A stretch of DNA of 64,000 nt. It comes from Obelidium mucronatum. Lineage: Eukaryota > Chytridiomycota > Chytridiomycetes > Chytridiales > Chytriomycetaceae. A program made the position numbers and the translations under genes. Location: positions 124,001 to 188,000 of the forward strand of contig JAIVFH010000038.1 in the NCBI GenBank assembly GCA_025765595.1, written 5' to 3'. Below, in pieces: positions 10,340 through 21,662 of the stretch. Below the pieces are notes generated by a model. It was given only the letters and a program-made list of their open reading frames with translations. It was not told the DNA's origin and searched no databases. The first letter of the stretch is position 1, and every line of letters begins with the position of its first letter.

Positions 10340-12433
10340 CTACAAGTCATCACCAAATTCAGCTGCATAATCCCCCCCAAAATTCAAGTCATTGAAGTCA
10401 TCTGCGCCATCACCCACCCCACTTGCGCCAATCCCACCACCAACACCACCTCCCATTCCATCGCCACCACTTACATCAGAATCCCCAAGCCCATTGTTGG
10501 ATGAAGTAAACTGTGCAGCACCTTGACCATTCACATCCTTGGCCCCACGACCATGTTCTCTCCAACAATGCTGATCCAAAGACGAAAAGTTTTTATACAT
10601 TCTCCCACATTCCGCACACCCAACCTCTTTACGATTACCCTTCTGCAACTTCTCCCTCGTCTCCGGATCCAAATGCGTCACAACATGTTGATCCAAATTA
10701 CTCTTTTGCTTAAACCTCCGCGAACACCCCGCAAAATCACACGCATACGGTTCTTCATTCGTATGCGCTCGGAAATGAATCTTGAGTCTCGACGACGTTG
10801 TATAAGTCTTGGGACAAAGCGTGCACTTGTACGGCCGTTCTCCCGTGTGTGTGAAAATATGGCTTCGGAGGCCGGAGGGTTGGGCAAACGCCTTGTTGCA
10901 GTTTGGGTATGTGCAAATGTGTGGCTTTTCTCCAGTGTGCGTTCGGAGGTGGACAATGTATGATTTTTGGAGGTTGAATTGTTTGCCGCAGCCTTCGTAT
11001 TCGCAGGTGATGAGTGTTGCGCCGGGGCCGCGTTTTTTTTCCTGAGCTGCCAGAAGTTGTGTTGTTGTTTAGACCGAGTTTATCGTCTAAGAAGTCGGAT
11101 GGATGGATAGCTTAATTTTCTTCAATTACAAAAAAAAAAAAGAAAAAAAAACAATACCATCATCGTCGCCATAAGCTGAACCACCAGAAACAGAGCCTCC
11201 AGCAGCACCTGAAGATACTCCAGAGATTCCAAGAAACGGAGAGAGGCCGGGATTCGATGAAACCGACCTCCTGCGCGATCCCCCATGTCCCATGGTCCAC
11301 GGCATGGCAGGAGATAAATGGCCGAAACTAGCAGTGGAGGAAGAGTTCAATCCTTTGCAATGGTGAGACTCGAGAGAAGCCAAATCCAAGAAGCCCCGGC
11401 CGCATTCAGAGCAGGAGTGAACCAAATCTGTCTGATGATGCTCACGAACATGGTCTCTCAGTGCCTTTGCATTTGGAAACAGAGGGCAGATTGATGTTGT
11501 GAAAGGGCAAGGAATTTGCTGATTCGGCTCGGCACTTGGAGCACGATTGAAATTGGAGGTTGTGGATAACGAAGAGTTGTTGTTGGCATTGCTTGTACTG
11601 TTGTTATTACTGTTGTTGAATGAAGCCGCTGTGTAAATATTGTTTTTGATGGCGGCGCTGTTGAATGTGTTATTATGCGCATTATAGGCGAGTCCCAATA
11701 GAGGGCTGACGGCGTTGAACTGGTCGCTATCGCGAATAGAAGAATTCACAAAAGGGGAATTGAGATACGACAGATTGGCAGACGATCCTGACGTTTGTGG
11801 CGTTAAGTTATAGGCAATGTTGTAGAGATCGCTGGTGGAGTTTCTGAGGTGCTGTTGCTGTTGGAGCATTGTGTTTACGTTGAGCGACGTGTTGTGTGTG
11901 GGATTTGGCAGCATTGGAGACTGCAGCAGAATGTCGATTGCGTTTGGAATCATTTGCTGCATGCGCCTGTTTAGAATGTGGTTCTGCATCTGCTGCATCT
12001 GCATCAGCTGGTTGTCGCCGCTGTTGTTGTTGCTGTTGTTGTTGTTGCTGCTGGTGCTGAGGAACGACTGGTCCAGCGTGATGCTCGGCTGCAGCAGCTG
12101 GCTCTGCTGGGCGCCCAGGCCGACCAGCGGCGTCTTCGGGAACGCCGACAGGCTGAACGGGTCCGGGCTCTTCGCGCCGCCCATCGACGACCCCAGGAAG
12201 GCGTCGAGCCCGCCGCCGCCGCCGCCGCCGCCGTCGCCGTCGATGTGGATCTGGATGCCCGCGCCGCCGCCGCCGCCGCCGCCGGGGCCGGCGCGCGCCG
12301 CAGCGCCACCAGCGGCGGCGGCGCCGAAGTGCAGGTCCAGGTCGTCGAAGCCGGCGCGCGCCGACGAGTTCTGGATCGGCGTCAGCAGCGGGTGGTGGTG
12401 CGCGTGGTGCGGCGCGAGGCTGGACTTCGGCAT
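10340..12433 (-). CDS. C2H2 zinc-finger transcription factor 1 (long N-terminal domain)
   Basis: Two exons are joined by an intron at about 11045-11155. Exon 1 (start MPKSSLAPHHAHHH at 12433) encodes a roughly 430-residue low-complexity region: poly-Gly/Ala, Asn- and Gln-rich runs, and two C2H2-like units (CPFTTSICPLFPNAKALRDH and CSECGRGFLDLASLESHHC). Exon 2 encodes the DNA-binding array: CEYEGCGKQFNLQKSYIVHL, CTYPNCNKAFAQPSGLRSHI, CTLCPKTYTTSSRLKIHFRA, CDFAGCSRRFKQKSNLDQHV, and after a linker the family-specific last finger, CAECGRMYKNFSSLDQHCWR, then an acidic Gly/Asp-rich tail. It is the most complete member of the ten-gene family here and the only one of the main array on the minus strand. 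It faces factor 2 across a 626 bp shared upstream region. The first 350 bp of coding sequence are very GC-rich. It is likely nuclear; targets are unknown. Confidence 0.85.
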
Positions 12434-13059
12434 GCTGTGCGTGTGCGTGTGCGTGTTTGTTTGTTTGGCCGGAGGCAAGGACTTGTCAGGGGGAAGTTGA
12501 ACTTGGGCGAGGTTTAAAGGCTATCAAGTGAAGAAGGTTCGACGTGGTGGTTTTGTACCTTTTTTTAGAAATCGCTTTTTATTGGTTTTGCTTTCCCAGC
12601 CATGAAACGCGCTGCTGTTTTCGAAACTCGTTATTCTCTAATCCTTACTATTCCATTGAAAATGAATGCTGAAACATTCCTGCTTGCGACTCTTGGATGA
12701 AGCTGATATGACCGCCATCAATGCATAGATGCGCGCACGCATACAGTATACTCACACAATCAAAATAGCTCCAGTTTACATTGTTCGTTTTTGCTACTGA
12801 AATAGTGGTTTCTTGGTCGAACCGACTTTCGATTCTTGATCAGCACAGCCAGTTTGGCCCACAACTTAAACACCGCTGACTTCTGGTGGCGAAAATTCAA
12901 AGGAAATCGTCAACATACTCTTGAGTCTTTCATTCCGTTCAAGATAATTCTAAAAAAAAGCCCAACTGAACCCCATTCCTGGGAACCATGCTTGACTTTG
13001 TTGGAAAATTCTGTCATCTTTTTGTTTTCACTGAACTTTTATCCAGAAAGACTGCCATA
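12434..13059. promoter_or_regulatory. Divergent intergenic region between zinc-finger genes 1 and 2
   Basis: This 626 bp stretch holds no convincing gene. It separates two diverging paralogous zinc-finger genes and so must carry both promoters. A (GT/GC)n-type microsatellite lies at about 12438-12462, next to the start of gene 1. The rest is AT-rich without a clear TATA box that I would defend. Confidence 0.4.
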
Positions 13060-14215
13060 ATGATCGGGTCAAGCGATACAACTGCAGCATACTGTGAAAG
13101 CACTCAAGACTTGCTGAATGACTTTGATCTTGAGCACAGCTTCGCACTGGCGCCCAGCACTGGCTTTTCACCCTTCCAAGTCCCAACCTTCTCCATAGAG
13201 CATGTGTCTACCAACGATTGCCTTGATGCTTTCATGACGCCAGCGACTCCAATGGGCTACGGCAGCCTTAGTGTGCCTGCGACAAATATGATTGCCACAA
13301 GTCCACATATCCCAATCAATTCCACGATGGTGGATGACCTTGACCTGCTGCTATCGCCCAACCACACCCCATTCATCAATATGGATACATTTCTCAGCTC
13401 CCCTTTCATTCAAGGAGCATTCACTCCCCACGTCCCTACAACGCCACACTACGATATGATTATTACTCCAACTAGCAGCATCAACAATTCTGTCAGTGCC
13501 ATATCACCAGCCCTCAGCATGAACTACAATCTTGCTTACTTGAATGCCTTGAACGACGCCGTTGACCGATCCGATCCAACCCTGGATAGCCAGCTATTGT
13601 CGCTTGGCAACACCTCAGCCGCAACCCCAATCACAACTTCAGATCCATACCTTGATGATTTGTTCCTCGCGGATTTAAACTCATCGAATGACGGCGTATT
13701 CTCATCACCATCAATCACTGTGGAAAGCTCGCCATCTTCGTTTTGTATGTTCCCATCGTCGTCAAACACATCCACAATCACAGTAGCAACAACATCATCA
13801 ACAACAACAACATCGGCTCCCCAACTTGGCAAGGGACACGCGTGTCAATTCTACGGCTGCAACCGCTCTTTCTCCAGCCTGGCGACTCTCAAATCGCATT
13901 ACCTCGTGCACACGGGAGAAAAACCATTTCAATGCACACTCTGCTCCAAAGCCTACAGTACAAACAATCGCCTGAAGATCCACATGCGCGATCATAATGG
14001 TGAAAAGCCATATGCGTGTGATTTCGCTGGATGCACGTATCGGGCTAAACAGAAATGCGGGCTCCAGATACATATGGTGAAACATATGACGGTGGAAGAG
14101 AAAAGGAATTCATCAGTTGGAGAGTTTGAGAACTGTTCCGTGTACGGCTTGTGGGAAACTGTATAAAAATGAACGGAGTTTAGGTCAGCATTTGTTGAAG
14201 GATCATAAACAATAA
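13060..14215 (+). CDS. C2H2 zinc-finger transcription factor 2
   Basis: This is an apparently intronless gene of about 385 codons. The N-terminal 260 residues (from MIGSSDTTAAYCESTQD) are Ser/Thr/Asn/Pro-rich and acidic, like a transactivation region. Then come three fingers: CQFYGCNRSFSSLATLKSHY, CTLCSKAYSTNNRLKIHMRD, and CDFAGCTYRAKQKCGLQIHM. The terminal family finger (VPCTACGKLYKNERSLGQHL) lies in another frame and ends at the stop at 14213-14215. A one-base shift is therefore needed near 14100-14125, and without it the frame stops at 14166. The H-H linker sequences HTGEKPF and HNGEKPYAC are canonical DNA-binding linkers. It is one of eight co-oriented paralogues. Confidence 0.83.
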
Positions 14216-14252
14216 AATAAATAAAAACAGAATTTTTATGTAACCCATCATC

Positions 14253-15698
14253 ATGATTACAACAACACTACCAGATATCTGTGCGAATGCAAAAGAATCT
14301 AGCGGTTATATTCAAACAGGAGAAGAGTTTCTCCGCGAAATCGAAGCAGACTTTGCAAACTCGTCGCGTAACCAACCTGTCAAACCCGCCAACATCACCC
14401 AAATACCCACATTCCACTTTGAATGCTATGAAGACGACATACCACACCAGTCGGTGTCATTTAATTCCATCGATCAGAATCTTCTAACTGCGGAAATGAG
14501 AGACGTATCGAACTTGCTCTATTCCCCCCTTCCACACCAATCCTCCACTTTCAATCACCCAACTCTTATAAGACTAGGTGAATCACATCCATTCCCATTT
14601 ACTCCTTATATACCATGGTCTCCAACAATGTATACTCCACCAGTTTTCAGCACTTCCGCAGAGTTTTTACTGCATCCATCGCCAATATTTAATCTCGAAA
14701 CTGCAGCAAACCAAATTTTCCCCAGTCTTCTTGCTGTAGACCCCGGCTTGGATTCTCTTCTATCGGATTTTCATTTCTCGGATGAGTTGGATTTATTTTT
14801 GGTTGGAACCAGCAACAATGATGCCGTTGTCAAGCACAAGTTCAACCATCATGAACTTTGGAGCTACTTCCGACCATCAATTCACGAGCGCTTTGATAAA
14901 TAACCAAATTTGTTCAAAAGAGGCTGTCAATGACGACGACAACGACTTGTTTTTGAATTTCAATTCCCCATCACTTCAGCCCTTCCCGGACATCAACACC
15001 TTTTCTCAAACAGTTCATGATGCTGATGGACGGTCACATAATTGAAGGGGTTTCAATGAGGACAAGAAGTTCCTCGCCATCGTCGTCAAATTCGACGGAA
15101 ACACTGCCCTCTCCAATGTTGAAAGCAATCTCAAAATCCTTTGACGACTTGGTTTCTATTCCCGCAGAAGTATTGCCGTCTGCAACGGTGGATCCCTTTG
15201 ATTTGTCATTGTTGCTCCAAAGCAACAATCTTGCTGCCCCATCAGCAACCCGCCGAGCAAAATCTGCAACAGCAACACCAGCAACCCAAAAAACCAAAAC
15301 CCATATACCCCTGCACCATTCCCCAACTGCACGCGCGAATTCGACCGCCTAGCAAACCAAAAAACCCACCTCCTCACACACACGAAAACCCGCGCCTTCA
15401 TCTGCGACCTCTGCCACTCCGACTACACGACCAAAAGCCGTCTCATAATCCACATGCGCGGGACACTGGAACCAGTTCCCATACGTCTGCGACGGTTGCT
15501 GGATGTGGGTATCGCGCGAAACAGAAATGCTCGTTGACGACGCATGCGGTGAAGCATTTGGATGTGGATGCGAAGCGGGAGTATTATTTGGAGCAGAGGC
15601 GGCGGAAAGGGGTTGAGTGTTTGGTGTGTGGGAGAATGTATAAGAGTAGGGAGAGTTTGAATCAGCATTCTTGGAGAGAGCATGGTAAACAAGCGTGA
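14253..15698 (+). CDS. C2H2 zinc-finger factor 3 (multiple frame breaks, possible pseudogene)
   Basis: The N-terminal part (from MITTTLPDICANAKESS) reads openly to 14903. Reading then continues in other frames through Ser- and Gln-rich sequence to the finger region at 15300-15698. Recognisable finger pieces are FPNCTREFDRLANQKTHLLT, CDLCHSDYTTKSRLIIHMRG, CGYRAKQKCSLTTHAVKHL and the terminal finger CLVCGRMYKSRESLNQHSWR. At least four one-base shifts (near 14870, 15030, 15320 and 15460) break it. That is more than most neighbours show, so real decay is plausible, but the family signatures are intact once frames are joined. It ends with REHGKQA and a stop at 15696-15698. Confidence 0.7.
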
Positions 15699-15760
15699 AA
15701 TTGTAGGAAGGGGTGTCGTGGGGTGGGTGGTGTTTGGGGAAGTTGTGGGCTAATGGCTTC

Positions 15761-15791
<31 letters not shown>

Positions 15792-16633
15792 TTTGGCGAA
15801 AATTTTCTTGGCATTAAAGTGAGACGTCATGTATTCTGGCCATATCAATTCAGGGAACTGCATAATATCAGCTGTGCTTCATATGTGCTTCATAAAGTAT
15901 GCAATTGAAGGAAGAGAAGCGGTCAAAATGCCAAGTCTTGACTATCGCCGCTTGTGTCCAGCCACAAATTAAGAAGATGATAAGAGCAGACAGAAAGTAA
16001 AACTATAGATACGAGCTTCAACTCTTTTTACCAGAACACGGAGGATTTTAATTACTTTCTAAATGGGATAAAGCTTGCATTTTTGGCTGAAGCAAATGCT
16101 TACGATAAGAAAAATTGTAAAATTTAGGTTCTCAATTTAGGTTCAATGCATGGAAGGATAAGAAGAAAAAATTTCAAGTGCTGTCAAAATAGTGGAGCTG
16201 CTACAACGAAAGTCCGGATGGGCGTGCAGTCTGTGATTCAAAACCAACATTTCGTGATTGCCACTGTCTAAAAGGCAGGAAAAATTAGTTGTGGCTTGTA
16301 GCCGCACTGGGTGACGAGAGCGCCAAGAGACACATTTTTCTGTTTTTTTTTTGATTCACAAAAGGAGTTGAGCCAAAGGTGCTCATCGAGAAAACGCTAC
16401 CGAATTGTGATTGACATGCTTCTGTTAAAAAAGTCAAGGAGAAAAAAAAACATTAACATCATTATTGGTGAATTGGTAGAATGAAAGATATTGTAATGTA
16501 TTGATGATGTTCGCGTTCATCAAAGATGATCACTTTTTCGTGTAATTTCTTATCGTTCTTGCATCGGCGCGATTTTCACTTTGTAAAGTTCAGGAGTCAA
16601 ATTGTCCGCAACCACCAATCATCCAGCATTGCA
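15699..16633. other. Intergenic region between zinc-finger genes 3 and 4
   Basis: This 0.9 kb AT-rich stretch has no supported gene. It contains a poly-T run of 26 at 15761-15786 and otherwise unremarkable sequence. A longer reading frame begins at 16526, just ahead of the start chosen for gene 4, so part of this region could be 5' coding sequence of that gene. Confidence 0.5.
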
Positions 16634-17617
16634 ATGACAAACACAGAAAGCACCCTCGATCCGATTAAATCCAGCTGCGTGTTTCAAGATACCACTGATC
16701 AGGACCAGCTCCCAAGGAACGATAGTACTTCGTCTACTTTGCAGCACACGTCAAAGGTAGAACCATCCGGATCGTGTCTTACCGATCAAGGCCTCTTCGC
16801 CACATCAAACGAGACGATCACTCTCCGCAAAAGCAAGTTGGATATGATCCTGCTGAATGCCAGCTTATACCTGCAGTCGCAACTTGACAGCGGCAACTCG
16901 ACAATGAGCACCCTTCACAACAACGCTCCAGAAAATGGGCCCAGCTCAGCATTATACCCGCTCCCCACTCCTTTATACCCCTTTGGCGCTCCTTTGGATT
17001 TGTTGAATCCATCTGCTTTTGGTTCTTTCATGGCGTATTCGCAATTACCACCCCCAATGCTCCTAAACAACATCAACGGCACTGGATACGATATGGCAAT
17101 TGCAAATCCTTACCTGTGAGTAAATCTGACAATTTTTTGTCACAGCGCTATCTCATTGTCCCCCCTGAACCCAAACGCAAATCCCTAAAAAAAATTTAGC
17201 TCTCCCACTACCTCCCGACCCAGAAGCTCCGTGAGACAATACGCTTGCGAATTCGCAGACTGTCAAAAGCTTTTCCCGAGCGCAGCAGGCCTTAAAACGC
17301 ACATTTTAAGTCACACAAAGGAAAAGCCATTCGCCTGCGAGATTTGTCCTAAATCTTATACCACGAAAAACCGCCTCAAGGTGCACATGAGAGATCATAC
17401 CGGTGACAAGCCGTACAAGTGCGAGGTTCCAGGCTGCACTTACGCGACAAAGCAAAAATGTGCGTTACAAACTCATGCCATTAAGCACCTCCCTGCAACG
17501 GACAAGAAAGCGCATCAGGCTTCGTATCTCCGCGAGCTTCCTTGCAAGGAATGCGATAAATGCTTTAGAAGCCAGCGGAGCCTTGACCAGCATATTTGGA
17601 GAATGCACCGAAATTGA
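16634..17617 (+). CDS. C2H2 zinc-finger transcription factor 4
   Basis: Two exons: 16634-17115, then an intron at 17116-17199 (donor GTGAGT, acceptor TTTAG), then 17200-17617. The protein is about 300 residues with no frame break. The N-terminal half is Ser/Pro/Leu-rich. Three fingers follow (CEFADCQKLFPSAAGLKTHI, CEICPKSYTTKNRLKVHMRD, CEVPGCTYATKQKCALQTHA), then a linker with KKAHQASYLRE and the terminal finger CKECDKCFRSQRSLDQHIWR, ending MHRN. The Met at 16634 was chosen because it begins the compositionally typical sequence; an in-frame upstream Met at 16526 would add 36 residues. This is one of the cleanest members of the family and shows where the family intron falls, just before the fingers. 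Confidence 0.87.
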
Positions 17618-17989
17618 GTTCAAAAATTCTTCCCTTTTGATTTTTTTTTTTTTTTTTGGTGTTTAATTGTTTTTCTTTTTTCGTTCTTTTTGTGTTCTAG
17701 CGAACATAATCGCTTTTTTTTTCTCACTTTCTTTCCTTGTTATCTTTAATGGACTCTATCCTCGTTCTTTGAAACCCCAAACCTAGTATCATTAACTTCA
17801 TTCAGTAATACCCTTTGAAACTAATAAACAGGACATTCATTTTTCTCCCTCTGCCCCTAAAAACTTACATAAGCTCCGAAAAAAAAAAAGAAAGTTTAGA
17901 AAATACGACACGCTTTTTTCCTTCGGCCGGCACCCAAATTCAGAGTCTGAAACTCTTTTTATATTAGTCCTCATTCCTAATGAATCCAC
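17618..17989. other. Intergenic region between zinc-finger genes 4 and 5
   Basis: This stretch of about 370 bp holds poly-T and T-rich runs after gene 4 and no supported gene. It is probably the 3' UTR of gene 4 plus the promoter of gene 5. Confidence 0.4.
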
Positions 17990-17995
17990 TTGAAT

Positions 17996-18983
17996 GGCTA
18001 CAAGCTTGAATTTCCAACCGATGCGGATTCAGTTAAACCCATCAGCAGCACATCTTCCAAACGCGAACCACCACCTGGCTCTACAAACAGCAGATTTCCA
18101 TGGCATTTAGACAATGGCTTTTTAAATTCGCATATACTCAATGCCCTGTATTTACCAGCTGGAATCGAAACCAGCATTCCGGTGTATCCAACAACCAATC
18201 CCACAGCGGCATGCCCAGATTTACCCAACACTCTCAACATCAACAGTCCCATTACTCAAGACAAATAATGCAGATTGGGCTTCTTGTTCAGTCTTATTGA
18301 ATGCTGGCTCCCTGATTCAATCACAGAATATGCCTCTACTAAAGCAAAACCACTGGGCACGCGATCCGATGCCAGCAATATATGACTTTGCGTCAAAGAG
18401 CAACTCTTTATTGAATATCCATCATGCGATTATGCTATCAGACGGTAATTATCACAAAGGAAATCTTATGTAAGTGCTTGGATTCCCGCCTGGCCATTAA
18501 AAAAGATTACTATGGCTAACAAGAAAAATAAAAAAAAAGGTCCCCGTCTAGTCAAACGTCCAGTAGTACCAGCAGCACTTGTCCCTTCATCAAAAATCAC
18601 GTGTGCGCGTATGTTGGATGTCACAAAGAATTCGGAACCGCCTGCTGGGTTGGCTTCTCACATTTTAACTCACACTGGAGAGAAACCATTTGCTTGCAAC
18701 CTTTGCGATAAAGCGTATACCACAAATAATCGCTTGACTGTGCATATGCGGGATCATAGTGGCGTCAGACCGTACCAATGTAATTTACGCTGGATGCATC
18801 TATGCATCAAAGCAGAAATGCAGCCTTAATACCCATATGATCACGCATTTGGATCCAGAATTGAAAAGAGAGATTCGTAGAGGAAATAAGCGAATCCTTC
18901 CTTGCCGCGAGTGTGGTAAACTGTACAAGCACCAGCAGAGCCGAGAGCATCACATGTGGAAAGCGCACGGCTTGCGTGAATGA
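17996..18983 (+). CDS. C2H2 zinc-finger transcription factor 5
   Basis: The N-terminal region (17990-18473) is Ser/Pro-rich and open in two frames with a shift near 18270. The finger region is at 18540-18983. The first finger is split by a shift near 18645 (CAYVGCHKEFGT, then AGLASHILTHTGEKPFAC). The second finger, CNLCDKAYTTNNRLTVHMRD, is intact. The third, CIYASKQKCSLNTHMITHL, begins after a shift near 18785. The terminal family finger is CRECGKLYKHQQSREHHMWK. The basic stretch ANKKNKKKGPRLVKRP ahead of the fingers may be a nuclear localisation signal. The exact start is uncertain; an ATG at 17996 opens a different frame from the longest N-terminal one. Confidence 0.75.
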
Positions 18984-19166
18984 ATGATTCAATTTGCTTA
19001 AACAGGTTCACATTTGGCTCCAAATAAACGTATTTATTGACTCCCCCTGAGCTGTTTTTTTTGTGCAGACTGCAAAGGCTTGTGTTTTTTTTTCTTCCCT
19101 CCCTTTTCGTTGTTCAAATTGTTGAACATTGAGGTCAAATCGTCCCAAACCCGTTTTTAACCCGCT

Positions 19167-20432
19167 ATGGCATCTGGCCCTCAACAACACTGTCAGCCGC
19201 AGTTTCACTATAAACAAGCTCCGGAGCTGCCAACGCCTTCGCACTCTCTGGATGACTTTGTGCCAAAGTCCTCCTATTTTTTACCCAATTTGGTTCAATC
19301 GGTACAAACAACCTACACCGACTCTGCTCCAATTCTCCGCCCGCTTCTAGCCCCTTCTGCAGAACCAAATTCGTACATTCATGCCGCGAACAGTTGTCCG
19401 CCAACGCAAAGCCCGGTTTCTATCAACAAACTTGTGCCCCCCAATAACACACACCACTACTATCCACCGGCGGCTGCTGGTGTATTATCAAATCAAACTA
19501 GTTTCATATCAACAAGAATTCAACAGCGCGCCGTATAAAACTCGAATTGACGCCCTCATTGATCTGCTTGAAGACGAGCTGGTCGAGACCGATCGGAGAC
19601 CAAAACAAATTATTCCTTCATCAGCACCGATACTTGCGTCGCAGCCATTACTTCGAATGGGAAAATCAGGGATTCAGTTTCTGCAACGGGGGGGAAATCT
19701 GAAGCCGAGAGTAAGTGGAAACAGGCTGTAGCCAAATTTTTTGGTGCTTTGGAGGGTGTTGTTTGAAATTTGTTGTTTAACAATCAGAGTTAAATTTTTT
19801 AGTGCCATCTCCTCCAATCCCGTTCCGGTTCTGATACTTCAATAGTTGCGAATACTGGTGGTGGTGCTATAACAAGGCGATTCGCATGTGATTTTGCAGA
19901 ATGTGGGAAGGCATTCCAACTGCTGCAGGGCTTCGCTCGCATTTTTTAACCCATACGGGGGAGCGCCCATTTCAGTGCGCGATCTGTGAGAAATCATACA
20001 CCACAAACAATCGTTTGAAGATTCACGTTCGATCGGTATTTTCTTTTTTTTATTTATCATCCAAGATATTTTTTTTTAACAATTTGGGCTGGCAGCATAC
20101 AAATGAGCGACCGTATGCATGTGATTTCCCTGGCTGTGACTATAGAACAAAGCAGAAATGCAGTTTGACGTAAGCGTTTTTTTTTAATTGCTGGCTTTGT
20201 TTGGCTTTTTCTTGTTATGCTTACGTAATACATGCTGCTTGTGCTTCGGCGGGTTTTTATAAATAGACCACACAAGGTAAAACATTTATCGACACGAGAG
20301 AAAGAAGTGGCTTTGTTGGTCCAAAAGAGAACTTTGCAATGTGACATCTGCGGTCGCATGTACAAAACTGCTGATAGTCTGGATCAGCATACATGGAAGG
20401 AGCATAAGAAGGGAGCTGCCAGCGGTGTGTAA
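19167..20432 (+). CDS. C2H2 zinc-finger transcription factor 6
   Basis: The start MASGPQQHCQPQFHYKQ at 19167 opens a Pro/Ser/Gln-rich N-terminal region that continues in a second frame after about 19510 (KTRIDALIDLLEDELVETD, a likely helix). The finger exons are separated by two short introns (about 20036-20096 and 20171-20268). Fingers: CDFAECGKAFQ...AAGLRSHFL, CAICEKSYTTNNRLKIHVRS, CDFPGCDYRTKQKCSLT, and the terminal CDICGRMYKTADSLDQHTWK. An intron splitting the array between fingers is not seen in genes 4 and 7-9. The gene ends HKKGAASGV at 20432. Confidence 0.8.
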
Positions 20433-20564
20433 AATATACAGAATGTGTGATGAGTTTGTGAATAATAAGTTTGAATTTGAGAAATTTTTTTGGAAACGGC
20501 ATTGGCTTTTGACTTTTCATTTACGGAAAATCCAGATCTTTATTGCAGGGCCGGCATAACTCAA

Positions 20565-21380
20565 ATGACACCGTCTGCACTCATCGAGTACGATCCGCAA
20601 GTGAATTATCAAGTATTATATGAGTTAGGACTCTTTCAACTGCTCACAAGCGGCAACTATCAAGATAACAAGCAAAGTACCGCGTCTCCGGCTCACACAA
20701 TCTGGCCATTTTCAGCCGATCCGTCTGATCAAATACTATCTACTGTTCCATGCAATCTTAGCCAGCAGGATGCATGGCAGGCCTTGCCCCTACGTCCAAT
20801 TGCCGCCGCAACAGACGACATTGATTTAATCTGCTGCCCCAGCCTCGACGAGACTTCCACGCCCGATGCGTTCTCCCCGCCCGATTCCGCGGACAGCGAC
20901 GCGGCGTGCGACATTGGTCACATTGGTGCGGAGGCCACGCTGGAGGCGGCGAGTACCAACACAAGCCGACCCCGACTCCGCCCCCGCGCCGCCAAGCCCG
21001 GCCGCCACGCGTGTCCGCATCCCGCGTGCGGAAAAACTTTTGCGGCGTCCGGCACCCTCCGCACACACCTGCTAACGCACACGGGGGTGCGCAACTTCGC
21101 GTGCACGCTGTGTCCAGCCACGTACACCACCAGCGGCCGCTTGACCATCCACCTGCGCGACCACTCGGGCGAGACGCCGTACCACTGCCACTTCCGCGGC
21201 TGTGGGTACCAGACGAAGCAGAGCTGCAGTCTGGCAAGCCATACCCGGAGACACCTGTCGACCCACGAAAAGCAGGTTGCCCAAGAGGCGCGCAACCAAG
21301 AAAGATTCTCTTGTAGCGTGTGTCAGGAGCAGTTCAAGACATACCCAGCCATGGCGCAGCACAAGTGGAAGCTCCACTAA
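20565..21380 (+). CDS. C2H2 zinc-finger transcription factor 7 (divergent)
   Basis: This gene is a single unbroken frame of about 271 codons. It begins MTPSALIEYDPQVNYQVLYE, which contains the family's N-terminal PxVxY motif. An acidic middle (ATDDIDLICCPSLDET, DSADSDAACD) precedes the fingers: CPHPACGKTFAASGTLRTHL, CTLCPATYTTSGRLTIHLRD, CHFRGCGYQTKQSCSLASHT, and a modified terminal unit, CSVCQEQFKTYPAMAQHKWK, which departs from the usual CGxxYKxxxSLDQH. The finger exon (20860-21240) is strikingly GC-rich compared with all sister genes, so its base composition has diverged. It lies 130 bp after gene 6. Confidence 0.86.
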   Translation: MTPSALIEYDPQVNYQVLYELGLFQLLTSGNYQDNKQSTASPAHTIWPFSADPSDQILSTVPCNLSQQDAWQALPLRPIAAATDDIDLICCPSLDETSTPDAFSPPDSADSDAACDIGHIGAEATLEAASTNTSRPRLRPRAAKPGRHACPHPACGKTFAASGTLRTHLLTHTGVRNFACTLCPATYTTSGRLTIHLRDHSGETPYHCHFRGCGYQTKQSCSLASHTRRHLSTHEKQVAQEARNQERFSCSVCQEQFKTYPAMAQHKWKLH

Positions 21381-21544
21381 CTTTAGATTGTTCTTCAATC
21401 AAAGTAGGATCTAAAATAGGACCAATTGAAAAAACAGTTGAACTTTGTAAAGCCTTAATCATTAGAATAAAAACCGTCCCTTAGAATAAAAAATCATAAA
21501 TACATACAAAGCTTCCCCCGGATGACCATAAGATATCTCATATG

Positions 21545-21558
21545 TATATAAATATATA
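21545..21558 (+). promoter_or_regulatory. TATA-like element upstream of zinc-finger gene 8
   Basis: The sequence TATATAAATATATA lies 105 bp upstream of the chosen start of gene 8. It matches a strong TATA consensus, but the surrounding region is AT-rich, so chance is possible. Confidence 0.35.
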
Positions 21559-21662
21559 CAGCCTATTATTCGACTTTGTGTAGCCTGGAAACTGGGCTAT
21601 TCTGTTGCGCGGAAATGATCTCCAAATTTTCTGTACCCAAAACCTTATCAAAAATCGCCAAG

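Noticed and set aside
11835..12517. Two plus-strand frames of about 180-220 codons rich in Pro, Ala, Arg and Val
   Set aside because: Antisense of the GC-rich, Gly/Ala/Asn-rich exon 1 of zinc-finger gene 1; low complexity explains their openness.
20758..21398. Several overlapping Arg/Ala-rich frames on the minus strand and in other plus frames
   Set aside because: Shadows of the GC-rich zinc-finger gene 7, which has all zinc ligands in its own frame.
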